Assembly (NCBI GenBank): GCA_024509875.1
Contig: JAMPIV010012438.1
Location: 62,001-126,000 of the forward strand
Length of the DNA: 64,000 nt
From: Oreohelix idahoensis
Lineage: Eukaryota > Mollusca > Gastropoda > Stylommatophora > Oreohelicidae
Direction: 5' to 3'
Part shown: piece after piece, positions 1-16,071 of the stretch
Layout of the letters: the number at the start of each line of letters is the position of its first letter
Numbering within the stretch: position 1 is the first letter of the stretch
Position numbers and translations under genes: made by a program
The notes under the pieces: model-generated
What the model saw: the letters and a program-made list of their open reading frames with translations, nothing else
Databases searched by the model: none
Told to the model about the DNA's origin: nothing

Positions 1-17
1 TTAAACTATCTCAGGGA

Positions 18-1466
18 TTGAGAGGTGTGGCCTACGATGTGTATTTGAAGCTCTCAAGAGATGACCAGGAAGATTATGAAATCCTGAAGCAGGCACTGCT
101 TGTGAGATATGAAAAGAACTCAGAATCATATAGAAAGAAATTCCGAACAGCTAAACTTCTTCCAGGAGAAAACTATCACCAATTCTCTGCTAGACTGGAA
201 ACCTATTTGGAAAAATGGAGTAGTTTAGGAAAGTGTCAAAATCTGAAAGAAATGATAATTATGGAGCAAGTGAAAGAGTCCATGCCTCAAGAAATGAGGA
301 AGTTTATCATGGAACAAGGAGCAGAGAGATTGGAAGATATTGTAACTGTTGCTGAGAGATATCAAGCAGCTCAGGCAGAATTATTAGGAAATAAGAAGAA
401 GCAGGGTGAAAACTTCACATCATCACAAAACTATACCAAATATGAACAAAAAGACCATACCACAAGGAACAAACAAAGGTTTGACCAAAAGGACAAAAAC
501 CCTCTAAGATCGGATAAGACACCTTACCGGAAGGAAGGAAAGTGGTGTAAAACTTGTCTAATGAGTAACCACAATACTGCGGACTACAGAAGGAGCAACC
601 CTCCTTATTACGCTGCATGTCTCACAACAGGGAACAAGGGAAGGAAGGAACTGGCAGGTAGTCAGAATGACCTCCATCATCCCCCTGTCTGTGAGGAAGT
701 GACATGTAATGGCACTAAAATTCAGTGCTTATATGATTCCGGTTTGGAATTCGACTCAGTCGTGAGTGCAACCCTAGTGCACCCTGACCAACTTACCACA
801 GAAACAGTGGACATACAAGGGGCAATGCAGGGAACTGGCACCATGACACTTCCCATAGCAAGGATCAACGTGAGAACTCGCTATGTGGAAGGAGTGATAA
901 GAGCAGCAGTGAGTGATGATCCTATATACCCGCTGGTAATAGGATGTAAATATGTCTTTTTGGGTGACCCAATAAAACCTGTTGTCATGGCAGCAAACCA
1001 TACCAGGTCGAGCACCAAAAAGGAGGAGGGAGATCCAATAAACATTCATCGTACAAAGATGAAAAAGGCTCAAACAGCAGACAGCACATTGAAGCCTTGT
1101 TTTGGCAAATTGCCAAAGGCCCATAACCCTCCAGAGAAAGGAGACTACTATATGGAAAATTGCCTACTCTACAGACAAGCTGGAAAAGGACCTAAAAGGC
1201 ATGGACAGCTGGTAGTGCCAAAATTCTATAGGGAGGAAATTATGGAGCAAGAGCATGCTACATCAGGCAGTTGCCACAGAGGAAAATGGGCCACTGGTCA
1301 AAATATAGCATTGCGATATTACTGGCCAGGAATAATTGAAGACATAAGTCGGTATATGAAATCCTGTTCAGAATGTAACCAGGTAACCTCATTCAGAAGC
1401 GTAGACCAGTTACAGGACCTAGGGAAGCATTGTTGCGGACGTAGGCCCACAAAGAAGATACACTAG
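18..1466 (+). pseudogene. gag-protease-integrase N-part of gypsy element, truncated
   Basis: An open frame of about 482 codons that is already open at the window edge, so the true start is upstream. Residues 1-125 are a gag capsid-like region (AYDVYLKL, QEDYEILKQALL, FSARLETYLEKW). Near residue 177 is a degenerate zinc knuckle, C-x2-C-x4-H, whose last Cys is replaced by Tyr. The protease active site reads Y-D-S-G (Asp codon at 735) instead of the more usual D-T-G. An integrase H2C2 module follows (H-x6-H, YYWPG, C-x2-C) near residues 408-455. The frame then runs into unrelated residues and stops, with the D,D35E core lost. Structural and maturation functions are known for the families; loss of function here is inferred. 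Confidence 0.8.
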
Positions 1467-1932
1467 AGAAAACAACAGGTAGAAGCAGTGATAACGAGAA
1501 AACGAAATCACAAGTCTACTGTTACACCAGTAACCATGGCAACTCTCCGTATTGTACAGAGAGGGGACGAGAGACATCCCACCCCGACTAGATATTTGTC
1601 GGAACACCATGGCCTGGATCATTTGGAAAATTTGGTTAGTCAGCAACCAGTATTAAAAAAGCTGCAGAAACAAACCCGAACCAAAGGAGGTAGGAACCAG
1701 GGCTGTACCAAACAGTTGAGGGAGACAGGCCCCACTTCGGTATACTGCCCCTTACAATAAAAATAGGTGTGGGTCCGGCAACGTTGTTGTATTGCCGTCC
1801 CCATACACAGTCCACTGGAAGCATTGCTGCGGACATGGACTGAACAATAGCAAGCACAAACACTCAAGGATGAGATTGACTATCTCTTAAAAGAGAATTA
1901 TTTTAAAGTCTGAATCTCCCTATAGCTCAAGT
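1467..1932 (+). pseudogene. Degenerate spacer where the integrase core and start of RT should be
   Basis: About 470 bases with several stops in each plus frame lie between the integrase zinc module and RT. The segment near 1427-1445 (cattgttgcggacgtagg) recurs in altered form at 1822-1840 (cattgctgcggacatgga). This suggests the integrase core was replaced by a deletion with a local duplication. No integrase catalytic motif could be read. Confidence 0.5.
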
Positions 1933-3111
1933 GTGGTGCTATTAAGGAAACCGAGTGGTGAACACAGGTTATGTATTGACTACCGGAAGCTTAATGCGAT
2001 CACAGAATCTCAGGTAGACCCATTACCTGACACCAACCAGCTGTTCTCTACACTGAGTAAGGCTAGGTATTTATCGAAGGTAGATCTAAGCAAGGGATAC
2101 TACCAAATACCAGTGAAACCAGAAGTTAGGAAAATGCTGGCATTTAGTACATCGGACGGACACTACGAGTTTAATGTACTACCCTTTGGGCTGAAAAATG
2201 CTCCCAGTATCTTTTCAAGAATGATGAGGAAATTATTGGAACCTCTACAAAATCCCCATATCACTAACTTTATGGATGACATTCTTGTTGCTACAAACAC
2301 ATTTGAAGAGCATATAGTAGCGCTCTCCATGTTGTTTGACAGACTGAGAGCCACTGGATTGACTGCACGTCCAACCAAGTGCTATATCGGTTGTAAGGAG
2401 TTGGAATTCTTAGGTCACACTATTTCTACAGGTCATATGTCTCCTGACCCAAAGAATATAGAGAAGTTAAAGAAAGCACCCAGACCTCAAACGAAGAAAG
2501 ATGTGAGATCATTCGTGTCTTTATGTGGGTTCTATCAGAAGTATATACCCCACTTTAACTCTCTGTGTGCACCATTAACCAACTTAACGAAGAAAGGACA
2601 GCCTGACAAAATCCAATGGAATGCTGATTGTGAAAAAGCTTACACAGAGCTAAAAGCAAAACTCACCAGCAAACCAATCCTTACACTACCCGATATCACA
2701 CAGGAATTTGTATTAAGGACGGACGCTAGCAGTATAGGTATTGGTGCAACTCTCTTGCAGAAATCAAAAGCCCAGCCGGAGGAACTTTTACCAGTCGCCT
2801 ACGCCAGTAGGAAGCTGAAGGCAGCTGAGTTGAACTACTCGACCATAGAGAAGGAATGTTTAGCTCTAATTTGGTCCATCAACAAATTTTCACCTTATCT
2901 GTATGGGACACACTTCATTGTCCAAAGCGATCACCAACCTTTAACATTCTTGGCTGCATCTAAAAAGCTAAATTCGAGATTGTTAAGGTGGAGTCTGCTT
3001 CTGGCGCCTTATTCCTTTACCGTGAATTACATTCCGGGAAGAGACAATGTAGGAGCTGATTTTTTAAGTCGACACCCTAGTACTCTGGAAGGACAGACGC
3101 AAAAGGACTAA
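1933..3111 (+). CDS. Reverse transcriptase-RNase H of gypsy element (open, no intact start)
   Basis: Open for 393 codons; the first codon at 1933 is GTG and the true fusion start is lost. The RT fingers and palm are clear: R-K-P-S-G, C-I-D-Y-R-K-L-N, then the catalytic D in KVDLSKGYYQIPV, and F-M-D-D (2269-2280), the YMDD-box variant. LPFGLKNAP and LGHTIS follow. The connection region shows FYQKYIP. RNase H follows with T-D-A-S-S-I-G, E in IEKECLAL and D in SDHQPLTF, and the frame ends after GADFLSR. It would copy element RNA into DNA in particles. Because upstream domains are broken it is probably not functional, although this stretch itself has no stop. Confidence 0.85.
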   Translation: MVLLRKPSGEHRLCIDYRKLNAITESQVDPLPDTNQLFSTLSKARYLSKVDLSKGYYQIPVKPEVRKMLAFSTSDGHYEFNVLPFGLKNAPSIFSRMMRKLLEPLQNPHITNFMDDILVATNTFEEHIVALSMLFDRLRATGLTARPTKCYIGCKELEFLGHTISTGHMSPDPKNIEKLKKAPRPQTKKDVRSFVSLCGFYQKYIPHFNSLCAPLTNLTKKGQPDKIQWNADCEKAYTELKAKLTSKPILTLPDITQEFVLRTDASSIGIGATLLQKSKAQPEELLPVAYASRKLKAAELNYSTIEKECLALIWSINKFSPYLYGTHFIVQSDHQPLTFLAASKKLNSRLLRWSLLLAPYSFTVNYIPGRDNVGADFLSRHPSTLEGQTQKD

Positions 3112-3152
3112 CCACAGCAGGGGTTTACACGTCAGCTATGACAAGTCACAGC

Positions 3153-3170
3153 TAGGAAAGGAGGGGGCTA
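3153..3170 (+). promoter_or_regulatory. Polypurine tract before 3' LTR
   Basis: Purine-rich aggaaaggaggggg precedes the TGTCGTGAAACG that starts the putative LTR. Position and composition match the plus-strand primer of an LTR retrotransposon. Confidence 0.6.
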
Positions 3171-4240
3171 TGTCGTGAAACGAAGTGTAACCCACTACTT
3201 TGTTATTTACTATGTCGAGATACAGATTTGCTTCAACCAATCCACTTGCACCGTTCACCAGTCTCTGAGACAGAATAAATTATACTGTTCACGCAGTTCA
3301 CGTAAGATGGCGGCTAAAAACTGAATAAAATTAGGCTGTATGAGCAAAAGACGAAACCGGAGGAAACCAATCATTTTGCTCTGACAGGAACCAACCGAAA
3401 GCCTTTCTTAAGCAGTTACCTGCCTATATAATAGGGCGGAATTTTATGCTAAACACGCAATCCCGAACTTGACGCCAGAGATACTGACTGAAGAGGAAGA
3501 AGCTGTCACCTTGATTGATTGTTTACCTGAGGGCATCGACCTGCACCCTACTTCCCTAGTCGAGTCAAACTGGCCGTTTTTTAAATCTTGGAGGGTAATT
3601 ATAAATTTACGATAACCTTTAGGAAAATAGGCCTTCAGCAGGCATATAATGTTGGTATTTGTTGTGTGTCATTATACTACCTACACCTGTATATATTTAA
3701 GATATTTTGGGTTCCCTATGAATGTATATGATTGAATAGACGAAGACTAATAGGACTCATACTTCAATCTATTGTCTCCTATATTCAGTCTATTGTCTCT
3801 GATAATTCCAAACTGCAAATATAACCATACAGTCCTTGTTAGGTCTCAATCTATTGTCTCAGATAAAACCAACTGCAAATATAACCAAAACAGTCCTTGT
3901 TAGGACTCAATCTATTGTCTCCTATACTTCAATCTATTGTCTCAGATAAGACCAACTGCAATATAACCAAAACAGTCCTTGTTAGGACTCAATCTATTGT
4001 CTCATCTAACTCCAACTGCAATATAACCAAAACAGTCCTTGTCAGGACACAATCTATTGTCGCATCTAACTCCAATCTATTGTCTCCTATAACTCCCACC
4101 TGATATATCACCAAACAGTCCTCGTCTCATATACTCCTATCATAAGAACATAACAATATTGTTAGGATATATGTTACCAGCTAGTATAGCACTTGACAGA
4201 GAGGACGTGGTATAGTATAGGGGGAAGGACATTGTTGTAT
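3171..4240 (+). mobile_element. Putative 3' LTR of the gypsy element (right end uncertain)
   Basis: Begins TGTCGTG directly after the purine tract. A TATA-like tatataatagg lies near 3424. From about 3755 to 4130 it carries a diverged tandem repeat of roughly 60-70 bp (core tcaatctattgtctc, with ataaccaaaacagtccttgt). The partner LTR lies outside the window, so the end at about 4240 is a guess based on where the repeats stop. Confidence 0.5.
3755..4130. repeat. Tandem repeat inside LTR, unit about 60-70 bp
   Basis: At least five imperfect units containing caatctattgtctc, followed in most units by aactgcaatataacc and agtccttgttaggactc. The unit length varies because sub-blocks are lost in some copies. 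Confidence 0.75.
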
Positions 4241-5497
4241 CACACCTAGGTGTACATATTATTGGATTTATTCATGTATTGATTTATATTATGGAATGTA
4301 TTAATGTATTAAATGTATTCATGAATTGAATCTATATTATTGAATGTATCCATGCATTAGTTTATCAGAAAGAATGCTTTGCAAGTAGACACATGTCTTG
4401 TCTCGCTATTGCTAAATCATACTGAGCCATGTTGTCATTCATCCTACATGCATACATCTGAGACACGCTCATTTCACTCACACTAGAAATAGGTGGGCTT
4501 GAGGACAGAAATTAGCCCCTATTTTTGCTTTGTTAAAGGTTTATTTGTGTCCTAAAAACCTGAGGTCGTATGTTCGAGTCAATCCCGCTGCCTGGAACTT
4601 CGCAGGAGCATAGAGATTGTACAGAAGCTACATTTTAGTCCCCCTCAGTCTTGGGTGGGCTAAAGTAACGAGCCTCAGCAGGAGTGGTGTGAACCAAACT
4701 AAGGAGAACAGAACGTTTTAAGAGATGAGTACTCATTCGTACCATTTCTGTCAGCATTGTGAGCATAGAAACTGTCAGTGATGAGAAAGTGACTTAGCAC
4801 AGCAAGAGACAAAAATAACAGCATAGCTGATAAATGTTATATCCTTAATTAACAGCACAGCTGATATAATTTTTGTTCCTATAATTGGAAAACTTGTTGT
4901 CTATATAAATATAAATATTTGTAAAATATATGTAAACTTACAAATTCATTACGTTCCATTTTTTTCAACATTCACCCTTCAGCACAAGAGTAGATAGTGT
5001 ATATACTAAATAAAATATAAGGAAATTGTATTTTGAACGACTTGTCAATTTTATCATTGTTAAGTAAAAATCTGTTTCCTTGTTTTGTTTAATATCACAG
5101 TTAGTTACACAGCGGAGGTGGCACTTTATGTCGGTCTCCTCTCTACTATTGTTTCGAGATCCGATCATTCACAGCCGTAACTAATTTGTGATACCAGTAG
5201 TTCTCTCAGACACTGGGACTTCACCATTTTCTGCAGAAATTCTATTTCTGTAATTTTCAGTACTATACTGATCCTACAGCCAAATAAAACCTCTCGCCAC
5301 AATCACCAAGGATGTCAATACCAAACTGAATCGATAATCAATAACTTTAAGATCTATAACCTGTTATTCTGTTTATACCTCATTCTAATCGCAGTATTGA
5401 ACCTGGCTTGTTTTTTAGACCAAGGTAGAGCACGATAACTATTTGTATTTCAATAAATCTAAGGCCTGTTTAATTTTATGTTGCTTAATGGAATAGT
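4241..5497. other. No gene recognised
   Basis: AT-rich sequence. Near 4560-4600 a short stretch (gtatgttcgagtcaatcc) looks like a tRNA B-box and could be a decayed SINE, but no full tRNA-like head could be folded by eye. Nothing else is supported. Confidence 0.4.
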
Positions 5498-5735
5498 GGA
5501 TGAAAAGAAGGCGTTGACGACGGACAGGACCCATATTGAATAAAGCTGTTGATAGCTTGGGCTGCAATTTCCAGAGTAAAGGAGGTAATGGCATACATAG
5601 AGACCGAAAAACACGAAGAAGAGAAATGGAAAAATGAAAGAGGTAGATAAGATATGGAATGATCTTGACGGATAGCACAGGACAGGATGACTTAGCTAGA
5701 CGTTGTTGAAGTCCATTGCTCTTTTGGAGAGTTAA
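5498..5735 (+). mobile_element. LINE family A 3' fragment
   Basis: Matches, with decay, the 3' end of the better copy at 22424-22990: the region for an [12 protein letters not shown] segment, then the aagaagagaaatgg and ctgatggcac-like blocks, ending in ttggagagttaaatgttaatg. Its frames are broken. Presumably a 5'-truncated insertion. Confidence 0.6.
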
Positions 5736-5961
5736 ATGTTAATGATGATTGTCACGAGTGGTGAGAAAAGTCTGTCTGTGACAAGACAAAGTTTGAGTGA
5801 AGAGTCAGATAATAGAAGTGACTGCATTGTAGAATGTGAATATATAGTGGAAGTGTAACAGTCGGAAGTACTGAGACAATAAACACTTTTCCTCACGCCA
5901 CTCGTAACAACTTTCCAATGTTAACGCCAATCACCCTCTCTGCCTTACATATATCAATAAA

Positions 5962-10860
<4,899 letters not shown>

Positions 10861-10869
10861 ATGAAAGAT

Positions 10870-11230
10870 AACGTCCTTCTCCCGTGTCAAAGTTCAGGGA
10901 ACTCGGCCGCCCTCTACCAGAAAGAGAGTGCAGAAACCTAGCTCGGTGTCAAAGAGCTCTATGAATGTTGCCGCGACCAGCAACAAAGGAGTCCCGGAAC
11001 GCCTTACAAATTCTGCCGACCAGTATACAGAAGGCATGAAAAGACATAAGATACTACCCCGTTTACCTGCGCTAGAGAAAAGGGGAGAACCTGTCCGATT
11101 ACAAAGTGACAGGCCAGTTTCGCCAATCTGCAGCTGTCAAGAGACAAAAATAATAAGAAATGGGAGTGACTTTAAAGACAAGACTAAATTATGGGTGATC
11201 TTAACCAATCAAGTGTCAGAACTTTCTTAG
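10870..11230 (+). CDS. Candidate exon or ORF of unknown function
   Basis: A plus frame stays open from about 10870 to the stop at 11228-11230, giving a basic, Ser/Pro/Lys-rich peptide (RKRVQKPSSVSKSS, RLPALEKRGEPVRL). Composition looks more protein-like than its surroundings. It lies about 2.6 kb upstream of the first placed TTLL10 exon on the same strand, so it could be a 5' exon of that gene, whose family has disordered basic ends. No clear splice pair was found; an acceptor-like ttcag at about 10893-10897 is possible. It may equally be chance. Confidence 0.25.
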
Positions 11231-11311
11231 CCAGGGCGTGACAATGATAGTGATGAGTTATTGGTTCTCTCTATGAAACTGATTACTTACTTCCTCTTCT
11301 ATTTCTTCTGG

Positions 11312-11328
11312 TGGGGGGGGGGGGGGGC
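11312..11328. repeat. Poly-G run
   Basis: A run of about 16 G immediately before the SINE-L head. Confidence 0.8.
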
Positions 11329-11808
11329 GGAGTGGCTAAGAGGTGTGGCGTCCGCCTCGAATTCTATAGGTACCGGGTTTGATCCCCAGTTAAGGGAATA
11401 TAATTTATGGAAATTTTTTTTTCAGAACCAGTGGTCCTTTTTCAGAACCAATAATGTCATTCTCCACCCTGGTCTCATGAGTAGTGAGATCGGATCCCTA
11501 GCCTTCTCGGATAAGGGCGAAAAAATAGGAGGTCCTGAGTGCAAGTTGCTCACGTTAAAAATCCCACGACAGTTGGAAATCGATAAGAGTAGGCCATAAG
11601 ACCGCCGCCCTGGCAAAAATTTAAAAATTAGACACTTACCCACCAAACATATTTATAGAATGTGTGATTCCTATATACACACGTTGAGATTCTCGCCGGT
11701 GCTACGGAGTTCGTGAACTGTGCTGAGATTCTCCTTGTGTGATCTAAGAGAGGAGATCGGAGGACTGATGGAGTTGTCCATGTGCAATGAAGATAGTCTT
11801 TAGACCCA
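11325..11808 (+). mobile_element. tRNA-derived SINE, family L (full-length copy 1)
   Basis: The head has a tRNA-Leu-like A box (cggagtggctaagaggtg) and B box (ccgggtttgatcccc), an RNA polymerase III promoter arrangement. The body and tail match the copies at 38183-38655 and 30062-30548: an oligo-T block then cagaaccagtgg, atcggatccctagccttctc, aaaatcccacgacagttgg, gtgctacggagttcgtg, and ctgagattctccttgtgtga. It ends in a degenerate AAACC-type tail. SINEs have no protein and depend on a LINE for movement. Confidence 0.8.
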
Positions 11809-11829
11809 AACAGACCAATCCTCCTCTAC

Positions 11830-12195
11830 CGTGACGTGTAGAAGTTAGGAAGAGAGAGCGCCATACTATTCTATCGGCTGTCTTCCTCCTGCCCTGGTTC
11901 CATTCTAGTCCTCGGTCCTTCAGATATTGTCTAATGTTGTCCTCCCAGCAAACTCTGGGTCGTCCTGGAGGTCTGGATCCATGGCTCTTAGGTGGTCATA
12001 CTTGTCGTGGTAGTCGATCTTCTTCCAGTCTGCAGACATGGCCAAACCATCTAAGTTGGGATTGGTCTATGTGGGTCTGCAGGGGTTGGGTTTTTAGGCC
12101 CTGGCGAATCGTTTCGTTGTGGACCATGTCTCTTCATGTTACTTCAACCACCTTCCACAGATTCCTCATTTCTGAGGTTTACATAGCCTGAAATG
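11830..12195 (-). mobile_element. LINE family D 3' fragment
   Basis: The minus strand translates in pieces to the C-terminus of a non-LTR retrotransposon ORF: QLRWFGHVCRLEEDRLPRQ, then GSRPPGRPRVCWEDNIRQYL, then a K-T-A-D-R-I-V-W-R segment. The RWFGHV...GRPR pattern is a recurrent tail of RTE/CR1-like elements. Stops break it, and it is 5'-truncated. Confidence 0.65.
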
Positions 12196-12261
12196 TTCAG
12201 TTCAAAATATTATTGCAATAGCATGAAAATCATGGTGATAGTATTATCACGCGGTCCTTGT

Positions 12262-12450
12262 ATTGGAACCCTCGGGGGAAGAGTTAGAGGAAGGTTAAAG
12301 AACACACGGAGAAGAGAAATGGAGAGATATATGAAGGGAATGAAGAAGACATTGACATACATTGAGCTGATGGCACAGGATAGGAAGACTTAGGATAAGT
12401 TTGTTGACGGCCTTTGCTCTTTGGGAAGTTGAAAGGTTAAAGAAGAAGAA
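12262..12450 (+). mobile_element. LINE family A 3' fragment
   Basis: Shares ggaagagttagaggaaggtt, cacacggagaagagaaatgg, gagctgatggcacaggatag and gcctttgctctttgggaagt with other family A copies. It encodes remnants of the GRPK...RRE and MAQDRKT segments, then ends in aagaagaagaat. Confidence 0.65.
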
Positions 12451-12635
12451 TCTTGAACGTAACAATGTTCATTTGATCTATCGACTAGATGATAAGTAAC
12501 TCTGTACAGACAGTTAAACCAGAAGTTTTTCCCAAGTCAGAGAAGTGTTTCGACACTTTTATTTCCATTAAACTCTAAGGGAAGGTGGCCACTTGGGTCA
12601 CGTGACCAAATTGTCATCCCCCTGTTGTTTTGTCT

Positions 12636-13160
<525 letters not shown>

Positions 13161-13298
13161 TGCCTGTCTCCAGCGTGCATACGACCAGACTACTACAGGA
13201 ACAATAAGCATTGACACCCTGCGATATTTATTGAAAGAGACTCAGCGCCTGTGCATTATCCCAGAGTTTCGATCCTGATCAACAATAACAATATGTGT

Positions 13299-13640
13299 AT
13301 GCCTGTCTATGTATCTAGTTAAGTTTATGTCTGAATGTCCATATACACGTCACTATGCCTGTCTATGTATCTAGTTAAGTTTATGTCTGAATGTCCATAT
13401 ACACGTCACTATGCCTGTCTATGTATCTAGTTAAGTTTATGTCTGAATGTCCATATACACGTCACTATGTCTGTCTATGTATCTAGTTAAGTTTATGTCT
13501 GAATGTCCATATACACGTCACTATGCCTGTCTATGTATCTAGTTAAGTTTATGTCTGAATGTCCATATACACGTCATTATGCCTGTCTATGTATCTAATT
13601 AAGTTTACGTCTGAATGTCCATATACAAGTCACTATGCCT
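13299..13640. repeat. 56-bp tandem repeat, 6 copies
   Basis: Units start at 13299, 13355, 13411, 13467, 13523 and 13579. Each begins atgcctgtctatgtatct and contains gaatgtccatatacacgtca. Copies are nearly identical, with more changes in the last, which suggests recent amplification. It lies 0.5 kb upstream of the first placed TTLL10 exon. Confidence 0.95.
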
Positions 13641-13805
13641 TTTCTGCCACTCTATGTATAAATATCTATCCTGCTATCATCCATCTGTTTGTCAGGTAGC
13701 GATCGAACTTAAAGTACCAAGAAGTCAACTAGCTCCGATAGCTGTAACGCAAATGGAAATGGCCAAATCGGACGGGGAAGAATAATTCTTAGTGCCAGGC
13801 TGACA

Positions 13806-13957
13806 ATGACATCTCAAGCTGAGAAAGGGCCAGATGATTCAAGTAAGGACAAAGAAGGAAGTGGAAAAAAGAGAGGTCGATCTGTAAAGCTCCCACAGTG
13901 TTGTCTGTCCAATGTGCAACCTTTATTCTACATCGGTGGTGGAAACGGTGTCACTCT
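13806..13957 (+). CDS. TTLL10: TTLL10-like exon 1 (first placed)
   Basis: The first ATG in frame with the conserved opening is at 13806. It encodes a short polar basic leader ([13 protein letters not shown]) and then [11 protein letters not shown], the typical start of the TTLL10 catalytic region. The donor is ct|gtgagt at 13957/13958, phase 2. The frame is open further upstream, and cttagtgccag at 13788-13798 could be an acceptor, so this may be an internal exon starting at 13799. Confidence 0.75.
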
Positions 13958-16004
13958 GTGAGTAACATTCTTGTCATTAATATTATATGTAATCATTATT
14001 TATTCTTTAACTCCCATAGGAGCATAGGCCCTTAAACAAACGTAAGTAAAGCCCACCCTGTCCGGTGTCATCCGTTCAAGGTCTGTCCTTGTCTTTTTCA
14101 TACCTGTCATTTATGTCTTCAAATTTTCTTCTGTGTGTTTTTGGGTCTCATTCACCACTCTCTTATCTTGGAGATTCTAAAACAAAGACTGACTTGTAGC
14201 ACTGACAACAAGTTTCCTCGGTGTGTGTCTTATCCATGGCTAGCGTCTTCTTATCTTGTTTCATTGACATTTGTCCTGTTTTTTTTTTAAATTATTATTT
14301 TATATTCGAATGTTACATAAAGACATATAAATACGGGTTAAATGTAGTAATTTAAACCGTAAAACAAAGAAGTACATGATAACAAAAAATTCAATAAATA
14401 ATTACAAATTTCTTGAAAGTATAATTTCATTTTTTAATTTATTTCAATTTTAAACAAAACTTTGACTCGTTTTTGCGATGAGCACTGCGTTCAACCTAGA
14501 CACAGGGTCCGTCGATTATATTAAGTAACATGTCTAAATATTGTCTCTGTTTTTTTTAAACAAATCAAAATTAGCAAATGTACGGCATACGAAGTTATGT
14601 GAATAAGGAAGGGAGCTACTGTAAAACTGAGCGTCCGATTGGCAGAGCGTTAGCCTTTCGCATCAAAAGTACCGGGTTCGAAACACGGTGGCGCACAGGC
14701 TTCAGTCTATCCAGCTGTAAATAGGTTCCCGAATTAGAGCGTGATGATACCGTGATGATACCCCTCTGAGAGAGTCCGATTGACATAGTGGTTAGAGCGC
14801 TGGTCTCTCGCAGTGTGATAGCAATAGGAGATAACTGAGATAGGAATAAGAAGGGATAATTATTGAGTAGCAGGACTTAGTTATACGTCATGTGTGACAC
14901 GAGAAGTCCGTGCGCTAAGTGAAGAGTTGGAGTCACTCTTCACTGCTCGTCAGCTGAGAACAGGTTAGGGAGAGACTAACTGTAACGACGATCTACCAAG
15001 TTATGGCCAGCTCAGGTACCATGTTGTTTATGGTTCCGCTGCAGCGTGCAGAAGAGAAGAAGACTGATGAAAGATGTTTCCATAACAAATAGTTTTCATG
15101 TCGAGCTGTGTCCAGTAGATCGCCAGCTGTTTATTCTGGTATGTAAACACTCGTATAATTAACCGAGTGCAGATAGACAAGGACAAGTGTTAGAACAAGG
15201 GTCCAGTGTCAGACGTGTAAACAGTTTACAAAGAACAGTTTATGGCTAAGAATAAGTTACCAGCATTGGTGTTGACCCAGACAATACTCCGAAGCTTAAT
15301 TTAATAGTTTGAGTACAGTCCATTAATCAGTAGTGATGTGTAGTAGTGATGGGTAGACAGAAAAACAAAGTAGACAGCAGAGATCCTGTGTTAATCAAGA
15401 GATAATAAAAATAGTTCCTTATCAGTGCAGTACGTGATGTAGGAGTGTCAACAATGAAGTCTCATATGTTATATTTATTGATAATCAGGCTCGGAGATAG
15501 CCATTTTGTGAATATGTTCCTTGACAACAAATAAAGAACTTTTGTTGTCAGCTCTGAATCGTCAAGTCATTCCAGGCATTGTAGTTGTCAGATAATTTAA
15601 TCTCATTCAGCAGTCACAGGAGCAAGGTAGGCCACACAGGTACGGCGCATACAATTACAGCCAGCGTACATAAGACAGGGACATTAACGATCACCATTAG
15701 TACAAAAATGTATACACAGTCAGTGTCAGGTTGTAACAAATAACAACACAAGCACAGAACCTGGGTTGTAACTATCACAGCGTCACAGGTACCGGGTTCG
15801 ATTCACGGTATCATCACGCTCAAGTCTACCCAGCTGTAAGTGGGTACCTGACTCTGCTCTTGAGTTAGGGACAGAAAAGGCAGTGAAGAAGAGAACTGGT
15901 CATCCCACTTCTCGATTTTGGACCTAAAATAGTAGTCTCTAACACTTCACTCCCCCTACGGCAGTATATGCTATGGGACTACCTTTACCTTTTTTCACGT
16001 TATT

Positions 16005-16071
<67 letters not shown>

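Larger units (their letters stand above)
1..3170 (+). mobile_element. Ty3/gypsy LTR retrotransposon, decayed internal region (5' end outside window)
   Basis: The internal region of an LTR retrotransposon runs into the window from the left. In order it shows gag, an aspartic protease motif, an integrase H2C2 zinc-binding module, a non-coding gap, then reverse transcriptase and RNase H, followed by a purine tract and an LTR start. RT lies after the integrase remnant rather than before it. That is the order described for Gmr1-like Ty3/gypsy elements. The integrase catalytic core is missing and stops separate the two coding blocks, so this copy is dead. Its gag resembles that of the element at 54854-63823. 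Confidence 0.88.

Noticed and set aside
11325..11400. tRNA-Leu gene
   Set aside because: A and B boxes are present but the acceptor stem does not pair, the 3' side runs on into a body shared by other copies, and the unit is repeated; it is a SINE head.
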